Source: Verrucomicrobiota bacterium
Lineage (GTDB): Bacteria > Verrucomicrobiota > Kiritimatiellia > CAIQIC01 > Lenti-01
Assembly (NCBI GenBank): GCA_022709625.1
Contig: JAKLIL010000144.1
Location: 1 to 5,435, forward strand
Length of the DNA stretch: 5,435 bases
Reading direction: 5' to 3'
A program made the translations under genes and the position numbers. The notes beneath the pieces were generated by a model. The model did no database searches. It was not told the origin of the DNA and worked only from the letters and a program-made list of their open reading frames with translations. This document shows, in pieces, positions 1-5,435 of the stretch. The first letter of the stretch is position 1. The number at the start of each line of letters is the position of its first letter.

Positions 1-1229
1 GCGCCGGCTGGAACGTGGCGGGCCAATTCGCTTTGCAAACGCCGTGCCTGTTCCAGGCGAAAGGACTGGCTGCGCTTGGGATCCGCGCGCAACGCGGGTC
101 CCAACGCGGCCATGCCGAGCGCCGCCGCGCAGAGCCAAGTCAAGCCCGGCGCCCACGCCGGCCGGCGCAGGCGGGCAAGAATCCAAGCGAGGCTGTCCGC
201 GAGTCCGGCGGCGGCGAGCGGAGCGGCCAGCACCGCGGCCACGAAGAAGTAGCGGGGAATAAAGCGCCAATAAAAACCATAGAAGACAAAATACGCCAGG
301 ACCGTGCCGAGCAGGGTGCGGCGTTCCAGCGAAGCGCGCCGCGAAAACACGCCGGCGCCCCCCAGCAAAACGCATGCCAGATACGCGCCGTGGAGGGGAA
401 CCAGATAGTGGCGGCCCGCGAGTTTGGCCACGGCCCAGGCATGGGGCGCGTTCCAAACGAATCCGGGACTGGCCCGGCCTTCGTGCAGGGAGTAGGGCGA
501 CACGGCAATCTGGCCGTATTGCACCAGGCTCTGCAGCAAAACCGGCAGCGCGCCCAGGCCAATGCCCGTCGCCAATCCGGCGACGGCGAGCAGTCCCGAA
601 AGTTGGCGCCGGCGGGCGCGGAACCAGACGTAGACCGCCAGCGGCGCGGCCGCCAGCACGGTGGGTTCGCGCACGCAGTAGCCCCAGCCGAGCAACAGGC
701 CCGCGGCTGCGTTCCGCCACCACCAAACCCGCCCGGGCCGGCCGGAGCGGTCGGGCGCAAACAGCAGCGCCATCGCGGACAGCAGCAAGACGTGGGCCGG
801 CGCGTCGCGGTAGGGATTGGCGAGCAAAATCCAGACATCCATTCCGGCGGCCACGAGAAACAGCATGGCCAGGAATGCGCCGCGGGCGGCTGCGCTCCGA
901 TCCTGCGTCGGCCGCAGCGCCAGATAGGCCAGCAGGCCCGTCAGGGCCAGCATGGCCAGGACCCAGGGGACGTTGGCAAAAAAAACATAAAGAGGTCCCG
1001 TCACCTTGAGCGCAAGCCGGAGGTAGAGGGGAAACCCGATGGGGAACCGGGCTGGCGCCGCGCCGGTGCCCAATTGCTTGGCAAGCTCGAGCCAATTGGC
1101 GGGATCCGAATACGGGATCAAAACGTAGTTGCGAACGATGTCGGTCAATACCGCGAACGGGGGCAGGAGAAACAACAGGACCCAGGCTGTCGTGGCCAGG
1201 CCGGAACGCGTGTCGGTTTGGGGGCTCAT
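1..1229 (-). CDS. GT-C type polytopic membrane glycosyltransferase (PMT/ArnT-like), 3' end beyond window
   Basis: The frame is open from an ATG at 1229-1227 to the left edge (409 codons read), so the C-terminus is missing. The protein is very hydrophobic, with about eight or nine likely membrane helices (for example residues 12-36, 80-106, 117-136, 143-158, 190-204, 211-235, 280-296, 305-320 and 327-350) joined by short Arg-rich loops. GT-C enzymes use lipid-linked sugars and transfer them on the periplasmic face. Features matching that superfamily are an acidic loop after helix 1 (YSDPANWLELAKQL, about 40-53; the Asp is a candidate for the catalytic position), a helix-entry motif RDAPAHVLLLSA (141-152), a G-x-x-x-x-R-x-P-like segment (GYCVREPTVLAAAPL, 183-197) and an RYFFVAAVLAAP motif (326-337) resembling the RYLLP motif of PMT-type enzymes. 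The start overlaps the stop of the upstream LamG gene (ATGA), which implies co-translation. An O-antigen ligase or flippase is less likely. The donor and acceptor cannot be told from this sequence. Confidence 0.78.
   Translation of the reverse strand, partial: MSPQTDTRSGLATTAWVLLFLLPPFAVLTDIVRNYVLIPYSDPANWLELAKQLGTGAAPARFPIGFPLYLRLALKVTGPLYVFFANVPWVLAMLALTGLLAYLALRPTQDRSAAARGAFLAMLFLVAAGMDVWILLANPYRDAPAHVLLLSAMALLFAPDRSGRPGRVWWWRNAAAGLLLGWGYCVREPTVLAAAPLAVYVWFRARRRQLSGLLAVAGLATGIGLGALPVLLQSLVQYGQIAVSPYSLHEGRASPGFVWNAPHAWAVAKLAGRHYLVPLHGAYLACVLLGGAGVFSRRASLERRTLLGTVLAYFVFYGFYWRFIPRYFFVAAVLAAPLAAAGLADSLAWILARLRRPAWAPGLTWLCAAALGMAALGPALRADPKRSQSFRLEQARRLQSELARHVPAG
978..985 (-). repeat. Eight-base homopolymer (A8 on +, T8 in the coding strand)
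   Basis: A run of eight A on the plus strand reads as eight T in the GT-C gene, within codons for Val-Phe-Phe in the third quarter of a membrane segment (residues about 82-84). It is the longest homopolymer I noticed in this GC-rich window. Loss of a single T would shift the frame and reach a TGA at 943-941, cutting the protein to about 95 residues. Confidence 0.6.
1226..1229 (-). other. ATGA stop-start overlap joining the LamG and GT-C genes
   Basis: On the minus strand the TGA that ends the propeller/LamG gene (1228-1226) shares two bases with the ATG that begins the GT-C gene (1229-1227). This arrangement is typical of translationally coupled cistrons, and it supports the choice of start for the GT-C gene and co-expression of the two products. 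Confidence 0.85.
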
Positions 1230-3328
1230 TCCGCTGGCTTGCCGTTGGCCGCCGCGCCGGTATCGACGAAGACCGGCAGCAACAGCCATTCGTTGTCGAT
1301 CAACAGGCGTTCGCTTTCCAGTTGCGGATGGGCTTCGAAGGGCTCCAGGCGCAGGCGAACGACTTCTCCGGTCCGATGGTTGGGCGCAACCGGGGCGGCG
1401 TCCAAGATGGTCCATTCCGCCACCACGAATTCGGTTTCGGCGAAGGCGCCCGTTTCCACGGACTCCAGCGCATAGCGCTGCCCGCCGAGCGCGCGGCGGT
1501 AGGGCGAGATGGAAGCCGGATCCGGGGGTGGCGGGACGTCCATCAGGCGGGCCCGCACGACGAGCGGCGGCAACGGCGCGCGTTTGGCCAGTTTGTCCCG
1601 CTGCAGGCCGGCGTGGTGCGCGATCTCTTCGGCGGACAAGACGCGGTCGTAGACCGCTACGCTTTCGAGGGTGCCCCGCCAAGACGGTTCCGGCGCCGGC
1701 CGGCCGCCGAAAACCGGCCGATCCATCTCGTTGGTTGTCCAGACGGGCGGGAAATCAAGCGGAACGCCGGCGAGGGGGGTGCCGTCCAGCCAGACGTGAA
1801 GGAGCGGCGAATGCTCGTCGACTGCACCGATTATATGATGGGTTGTTCCGGGTGCGAGTTTCAGGAGCGGCGGACTTTCCCGGGCACCGTCGGGCACAGG
1901 CCAATGGAAATGAAGTTGGTCGCCATGTTGGACCCAGGCCCAGCGGGGCCGGTTGTCCGCATCGAAAGAACCCCAAATGATGGCGTCTTGTTCCGCCAAT
2001 TCCGGATGGGGGGTTGCCATGAATTCGAACGTTCTGCCGCCAGATGCCGCAACGGGGGCAGGTTCTCCGGCATAGGAAAACCGACCACCATCCAGCCACA
2101 TTTCCTGGTAACGGCCCCAGAAGGCCCGGCCGATGCCCGCAAGCGGCCCGTGGCGGACGGGTATGCCGTCGGGGCCCTCGATTTCATCGGGCCGGCCGGC
2201 GTGGTCCCAGACGAACAGCAAGCCGTCGGAAACGGCCGGCCAAGAGACCGCCCGGGCGGCGGCCGGCGGAGTCGCGGCGGCCACGGCGGCGGCGTTGGTG
2301 CCGGGCTCGATCCAGAGATCGGGATAGAAATCCCCGCAGTCGTTGCGCGTCGCTTGAAACCACGCTTCGACGCGGTCGTAGGCGGGGGCGAAGCGGCCAA
2401 CGAGGACTTCGATGCCCGGTCCGCCCGCGCCGATGAGGTTCTGGCCCCGGCGCCCGGTTTTGTACGGGCCGGTCAGGGCCAAGTAGCGGCGCCGATTGCT
2501 CCAGCGCGGATGGTAGACCTCGTAGCCGTCGATGCCGGGCGCGGAATGGACATCCACCGTCCAATTGCTCCCGGTGCGCGGATCGGCGATGGCCACGTTG
2601 CGGTGCTTGCCGTCGAACACCCAGGTCCAATAACTGTTGTCCGGGGCCATCGAGGTCCAGCAGCCTCGCGACAGGGGCGACCACTTTTGCTTGGCCAGAT
2701 CGGCGATTCCGGCCCGCGGGTGGGGAAACTGCGCGCAGGCATGCCGTCCGTCGGCGGACAGCTGGAAATTGTCGACGGTGATGGCGGTGCGGTCCCATGT
2801 TTTTTCGGGCGGCCCCGCGCCGTCGAGTGGTTTGCGCCACACGACGTTGCCCTTGTGCTTTTCCAACCCGTCCGTGCCCGTGACGGTGTAGTAGATCCAT
2901 TCCCGGCCGGTGTCGGGATCCTGCCACAAGTCCAGGGCGTAGCCTTCCCCCAATTCGGCCAGTCCCGAACCATCCCAGTTGATTTGGTAGAAACGGCGGC
3001 TGGAATGCTGGCTGAAGACGACGCGATCTCCGCGCGGCCCGATGAGCGGCCGATGGTAGTTGTCGACCCGGCCCAGCAGGATGCGTTCGCCGCCGGCTTC
3101 TTCGGTGTCCAGCGCCATCAGAACATGCCGTTTTTCCCAGCAAAATGGATCGTTGCCGGCGCCCTCGACCTGCCGGATCCACGCCAGTTTGGCCGGTGCG
3201 CCGACATACGCCCGCAATTCCCGGGCGGTTTCGCCGGACCCCGACGCCGTGGCGGTCCACAACAATAGCGCCGCCAGCGGGATCAGGCCGCGGACAAGCG
3301 GTTTTGAGTGACAAGGCCGCGGGCTCAT
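1226..3328 (-). CDS. Secreted beta-propeller (TolB/WD40-like) plus LamG/concanavalin A-like domain protein
   Basis: This 700-residue protein begins with a Sec signal peptide (about residues 1-30: basic KPLVRG, a hydrophobic core LIPLAALLLW, and a TATASG cleavage region without a lipobox Cys), so it should be exported rather than lipidated. Residues about 40-342 carry repeated blade-like strands (IGPRGDRVVFSQ, LSADGRHACAQF, MAPDNSYWTWVFDG, WSNRRRYLALTGPY), which suggests a propeller of roughly six TolB/WD40-type blades. An Ala-rich linker (343-360) leads to a LamG/ConA-like jelly roll (about 361-575), recognised by GLLFVWDHAG at the start, HIIGAVDEHSPLLHVWLDG in the middle and the characteristic ending ESVAVYDRVLSAEEIAHH. 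A C-terminal beta-rich region (about 585-690) matches no family I can name. No catalytic motif is visible; glycan or protein binding outside the cytoplasm is inferred from the folds. The ATG at 3328 is chosen because it keeps the signal peptide intact. The gene diverges from the MBOAT gene and overlaps the downstream GT-C gene by four bases. Confidence 0.85.
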   Translation of the reverse strand: MSPRPCHSKPLVRGLIPLAALLLWTATASGSGETARELRAYVGAPAKLAWIRQVEGAGNDPFCWEKRHVLMALDTEEAGGERILLGRVDNYHRPLIGPRGDRVVFSQHSSRRFYQINWDGSGLAELGEGYALDLWQDPDTGREWIYYTVTGTDGLEKHKGNVVWRKPLDGAGPPEKTWDRTAITVDNFQLSADGRHACAQFPHPRAGIADLAKQKWSPLSRGCWTSMAPDNSYWTWVFDGKHRNVAIADPRTGSNWTVDVHSAPGIDGYEVYHPRWSNRRRYLALTGPYKTGRRGQNLIGAGGPGIEVLVGRFAPAYDRVEAWFQATRNDCGDFYPDLWIEPGTNAAAVAAATPPAAARAVSWPAVSDGLLFVWDHAGRPDEIEGPDGIPVRHGPLAGIGRAFWGRYQEMWLDGGRFSYAGEPAPVAASGGRTFEFMATPHPELAEQDAIIWGSFDADNRPRWAWVQHGDQLHFHWPVPDGARESPPLLKLAPGTTHHIIGAVDEHSPLLHVWLDGTPLAGVPLDFPPVWTTNEMDRPVFGGRPAPEPSWRGTLESVAVYDRVLSAEEIAHHAGLQRDKLAKRAPLPPLVVRARLMDVPPPPDPASISPYRRALGGQRYALESVETGAFAETEFVVAEWTILDAAPVAPNHRTGEVVRLRLEPFEAHPQLESERLLIDNEWLLLPVFVDTGAAANGKPAE

Positions 3329-3349
3329 GGTTTAGATTGGTTGGCCGCC
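3329..3349. promoter_or_regulatory. 21-bp divergent intergenic spacer
   Basis: This is the only gap between the two divergent gene pairs and it is too short to hold even one complete promoter. It contains a small AT-rich patch (tttagatt, 3331-3338), of which TAGATT at 3333-3338 matches four of six bases of a TATAAT box. The nearest -35-like hexamer (TTGAGT, 3304-3309) is 23 bases upstream, which is too far for a standard sigma-70 promoter. Control elements for each pair must therefore reach into the first codons of the opposite gene. No operator or inverted repeat is obvious. The region is reported as the likely regulatory centre by position only. Confidence 0.35.
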
Positions 3350-4807
3350 ATGGTATTCAGCTCGAACATCTTCCTGTTCGTTTTCCTGCCCGTTGCCATG
3401 TTGTTGTACTACGCGGTTCCGGGCCGGGCAAAGCATTTCGTCTTGACGGTCCTGAGCTACGTCTTCTACGGCTGGGCCAATCCGCTGTTCATGGTGCTGA
3501 TGTTCGTCTCGACCCTGATCGACTATGTCGCGGGTCTGGCGATCGCATGGCCGCCGGGCGGCGGTTGGAGCGACGCGGTGGCCATGCCGGTGCCCGGCGG
3601 GCCCCGGACCCGCCTCCAGCGGGCGGCCGTGGCGCTCTCCGTGGTGTCCAACCTGTCCCTGCTGGGCTTTTTCAAGTACTTCAACTTCGGCCTCGACAGC
3701 TACAACGCCCTGGTCGCCGCCCTGGGCTGGGACGCCGCGCGGCTCGAGTTGCTGTTGCGCGTGACCCTGCCGCTGGGCATCAGTTTCTACACCTTCCAGT
3801 CGATGAGCTACACCATCGACGTCTACCGCGGCCATGCCGCCGCCATCCGCAATTTCATCGATTTCGCCTGCTACATCTCCATGTTTCCGCAGCTGGTTGC
3901 CGGCCCGATCATCCGGTTTTCCGAGGTGGCCGGCCAGCTGCGCCACCGGACCCACACCCTGGAGAAATTCTCCCGGGGCGTCGCGTTCCTGGCGCTGGGC
4001 CTCGCCAAGAAGGTGCTGCTGGCCAACCCGTGCGGCAAGATCGCGGACACGGTGTTCGGCGCAACGGGCATCGCGGCGTCGGACGCCTGGTACGGCGTCT
4101 CCGCCTACGCTTTCCAGATCTATTTCGACTTCAGCGGCTACTCGGACATGGCGATCGGGCTGGGCCTGATGCTGGGATTCGTCTTCGCGAAGAATTTCGA
4201 TTCGCCGTACCGTTCGCAGTCGATCACCGAATTCTGGCGCCGCTGGCATGTCTCGCTGTCGTCGTGGTTGCGGGACTACCTCTACATTCCGCTGGGCGGC
4301 AACCGGGGCGGTCCGCGCCGCACCGCGATCAATCTCGCGCTGGTCATGTTGCTGGGCGGCCTGTGGCACGGGGCGGCCTGGACCTTCGTGCTGTGGGGCG
4401 CGTTCCACGGCGGCCTGCTGATGGCCGAACGGCTCGGCGGCAAGCGGGCGCCGTACCATTTCCTGCCCCCGCCGTTGCGGGTGGCGTGCACATTCGTGCT
4501 CGTCCTGTTCGCTTGGGTGCTGTTCCGCGCGCCGGACCTGCCCGCCGCCGTGGCTTACTTCCAAAGCATGTTTGGACTGGGCGCGGTTTCCGACGGCGGA
4601 TTGCTGGCGCGCGGGTTGATCTACCGGCCGTACTATGTCGCGATGTTCGGGATCAGCGCGGTCGCGGTCTGGGCGCTGCCCCAAACCTGGGACTGGACCC
4701 GGGTCCTGACTCCGGGCAAAACCATTTTGATCCTGATCGTCTTCGTGCTGGCCGTTGTTGCCTTGTCCACCCAAGCCTTCAATCCCTTCATTTACTTCAT
4801 CTTCTAA
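3350..4807 (+). CDS. MBOAT family membrane O-acyltransferase, AlgI-like
   Basis: This is a 485-residue polytopic inner-membrane protein of the AlgI/DltB branch of MBOAT enzymes, close to the usual AlgI length. Such proteins take an acyl group (acetyl for AlgI) from a cytoplasmic donor and pass it across the membrane to a periplasmic partner. The family signature is complete: MVFSSNIFLFVFLPVAMLLY at the N-terminus, PLGISFYTFQSMSYTIDVYR (141-160), QLVAGPIIRF (181-190), YFDFSGYSDMAIGLGL (258-273), FWRRWHVSLSSWLRDYLYIP (295-314) followed by LGGNRGG, and GGLWHGAAWTFVLWGAFHG (336-354), where His340 is the expected catalytic histidine. The ATG at 3350 is chosen over an in-frame GTG at 3308 because family members start with MVFSS and because 3308 would place translation inside the opposing signal-peptide codons. 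No Shine-Dalgarno motif precedes it. A Pro/Gly-rich hydrophilic loop (about 67-90) looks longer than usual. The AlgJ-like gene follows after three bases, so the two are almost certainly co-transcribed. The polymer acetylated need not be alginate. Confidence 0.95.
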   Translation: MVFSSNIFLFVFLPVAMLLYYAVPGRAKHFVLTVLSYVFYGWANPLFMVLMFVSTLIDYVAGLAIAWPPGGGWSDAVAMPVPGGPRTRLQRAAVALSVVSNLSLLGFFKYFNFGLDSYNALVAALGWDAARLELLLRVTLPLGISFYTFQSMSYTIDVYRGHAAAIRNFIDFACYISMFPQLVAGPIIRFSEVAGQLRHRTHTLEKFSRGVAFLALGLAKKVLLANPCGKIADTVFGATGIAASDAWYGVSAYAFQIYFDFSGYSDMAIGLGLMLGFVFAKNFDSPYRSQSITEFWRRWHVSLSSWLRDYLYIPLGGNRGGPRRTAINLALVMLLGGLWHGAAWTFVLWGAFHGGLLMAERLGGKRAPYHFLPPPLRVACTFVLVLFAWVLFRAPDLPAAVAYFQSMFGLGAVSDGGLLARGLIYRPYYVAMFGISAVAVWALPQTWDWTRVLTPGKTILILIVFVLAVVALSTQAFNPFIYFIF

Positions 4808-4810
4808 GCC

Positions 4811-5435
4811 ATGGCCACCGCACACACCCATCAACTGACCCGCGAAGAAATCGCCCGGGAGGAAATCGGCCGCACCGCCGTGTCCCGGCCGTTGGCGCTG
4901 GTCCTGGCCGCGTTTTTCCTCGTGGTGGCATTCGGCTGGATGCCGGTCCAGCACTGGGTAGCGGCACGCGCGGCCGCGCGCGGCGGCGCGCGCCAGGCGC
5001 CGCCGCTGGCGCACAGCCTCGGGCGGCTGCCGGACCAGTGGCGTAAAACGGACGGCCAGCCTTGGCTCCGGCGCGTCTTCGCCGCGAATGCGGAAGTTCT
5101 GCGCGGCATCCACGCCACCGACGAATGGCTGGATTCCTCGTCCTGGATCATGGCCGCCACGCTGCCCGGCGTCCAAACCCTGCTGTCCCGCGGGCTCGGG
5201 GTGGGCAACGAAAAAGCCTATGTCGGCCGGGACGGCTGGCTGTATTACCGGCCGGACATCGACCATCTCGCCGGTCCCGGATTCCTCGCCCCCCGGCAAT
5301 TGCAGCGTCGCGCCGCCGGCGGCTCGGAATGGCACCGGCCCCCGCAGCCCGATCCCGTGCGCGGAGTCCTCGATTTCCACCGCCAGCTCCAGGCCCGGGG
5401 CATCCAGTTGGTCGTTCTGCCGGTGCCGGTCAAGG
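4811..5435 (+). CDS. AlgJ/AlgX-like SGNH-type polysaccharide O-acetyltransferase, N-terminal part only
   Basis: The frame is open from the ATG at 4811 to the right edge (208 codons plus one base). A cytoplasmic tail with a REEIAREEIGRTAVS segment (11-25) precedes a single membrane helix (about 27-46), so the rest should lie in the periplasm as a type II anchored protein. The family core begins at GVGNEKAYVGRDGWLYYRPD (130-149), continues with HLAGPGFL (152-159), and reaches VLDFHRQLQARGIQLVVLPV (186-205) and PVK, where the sequence ends. In AlgJ and AlgX the Asp-His pair and the serine nucleophile lie further downstream, so catalytic competence cannot be judged here. The protein would take acetyl groups delivered by the adjacent MBOAT protein and place them on a glycan in the periplasm. 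It starts three bases after the MBOAT stop with no clear ribosome binding site of its own, which fits translational coupling. Residues 52-66 are an Ala/Arg/Gly linker encoded by almost pure G and C. Confidence 0.92.
   Translation, partial: MATAHTHQLTREEIAREEIGRTAVSRPLALVLAAFFLVVAFGWMPVQHWVAARAAARGGARQAPPLAHSLGRLPDQWRKTDGQPWLRRVFAANAEVLRGIHATDEWLDSSSWIMAATLPGVQTLLSRGLGVGNEKAYVGRDGWLYYRPDIDHLAGPGFLAPRQLQRRAAGGSEWHRPPQPDPVRGVLDFHRQLQARGIQLVVLPVPVK
4967..4980. repeat. 14-base perfect palindrome in a G/C-only stretch
   Basis: The bases CGCGCGGCCGCGCG form a perfect palindrome at the start of a 28-base run made only of G and C (4967-4994). It lies in the codons for the Ala/Arg/Gly linker just after the membrane helix of the AlgJ-like protein. 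Amino acid composition and GC bias explain it well enough; no regulatory role is visible. Confidence 0.5.

Noticed and set aside
140..838. Minus-strand open frame of 232 codons
   Set aside because: It is Cys/Arg/Pro-rich and in a different frame from the GT-C gene, whose frame on the same strand has clear membrane helices and GT-C motifs.
15..1475. Plus-strand open frame of 486 codons over the left part of the window
   Set aside because: Its product is a low-complexity Gln/Arg/Gly/Ala sequence without domain patterns, and it lies antisense to a coherent membrane glycosyltransferase and the end of the LamG gene. It is a GC-driven shadow.
1322..3268. Plus-strand open frame of 648 codons antisense to the LamG gene
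   Set aside because: No recognisable domain or sensible composition (Gly/Arg/Asp-rich); the opposite strand encodes a signal peptide, propeller strands and a LamG domain across the same interval.
3304..3338. Possible sigma-70 promoter for the MBOAT pair (TTGAGT with TAGATT)
   Set aside because: The spacing of 23 bases is far from the usual 16-18 and the -10 match is only four of six, so it was not called as a promoter.
3308..3349. GTG at 3308 as an upstream start for the MBOAT protein
   Set aside because: It would add 14 hydrophilic residues before the conserved MVFSS N-terminus and overlap the opposing signal-peptide codons.
3344..3353. Eukaryote-like start context (gccgccATGG) before the MBOAT gene
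   Set aside because: Matches the Kozak consensus by chance in GC-rich DNA; operon layout, ATGA overlap and the bacterial AlgI/AlgJ pairing all point to a bacterium.
3145..5046. Plus-strand open frame of 633 codons overlapping the MBOAT gene
   Set aside because: Arg/Gly/Ala-rich translation in another frame of the strongly supported MBOAT gene, crossing from antisense of one gene into another, as expected for a frame free of stops by GC bias.
3332..5380. Minus-strand open frame of 682 codons antisense to the MBOAT and AlgJ-like genes
   Set aside because: His/Gln/Arg/Gly-rich product with no domain; the plus strand holds two clear protein families here.

Overview
The window is a GC-rich bacterial segment, densely coded on both strands, with four genes and no stretch of non-coding DNA longer than about 20 bases. 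Two gene pairs point away from a shared centre near 3329-3349. To the left, on the minus strand, lie a large secreted protein with a beta-propeller and a LamG domain (3328 to 1226) and a polytopic GT-C type membrane glycosyltransferase (from 1229, running off the left edge). To the right, on the plus strand, lie an AlgI-like MBOAT O-acyltransferase (3350-4807) and the first 208 codons of an AlgJ/AlgX-like membrane-anchored SGNH-type O-acetyltransferase (4811 to the right edge).

The right-hand pair is the classic bacterial two-component machine for O-acetylating an extracytoplasmic polysaccharide. The MBOAT protein passes acetyl groups across the inner membrane, and the AlgJ/AlgX-like partner transfers them to the glycan. 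The left-hand pair would fit the same theme: a lipid-linked-sugar glycosyltransferase in the membrane and an exported protein carrying a lectin-like fold. Joining all four into one surface-glycan locus is an inference from gene position; only the MBOAT/AlgJ pairing is well supported by known biology.

The sequence contains no taxonomic marker. High GC, an exported propeller plus LamG protein, the particular style of the AlgJ-like N-terminus, and the absence of Shine-Dalgarno motifs at all four starts suggest a Planctomycetota/PVC-like or Hydrogenedentota-like environmental bacterium. This assignment is low confidence.

The leftmost gene has no stop codon inside the window and was recovered by reading the minus strand directly from its ATG at 1229: all 409 codons down to position 3 are open. 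Several very long open frames on the opposite strands (for example 15-1475 +, 1322-3268 +, 3145-5046 + and 3332-5380 -) are GC-driven shadows of these four genes and were rejected. I saw no RNA genes, mobile elements, CRISPR arrays, attachment sites or terminators. Because both pairs run out of the window, their terminators would lie outside it.
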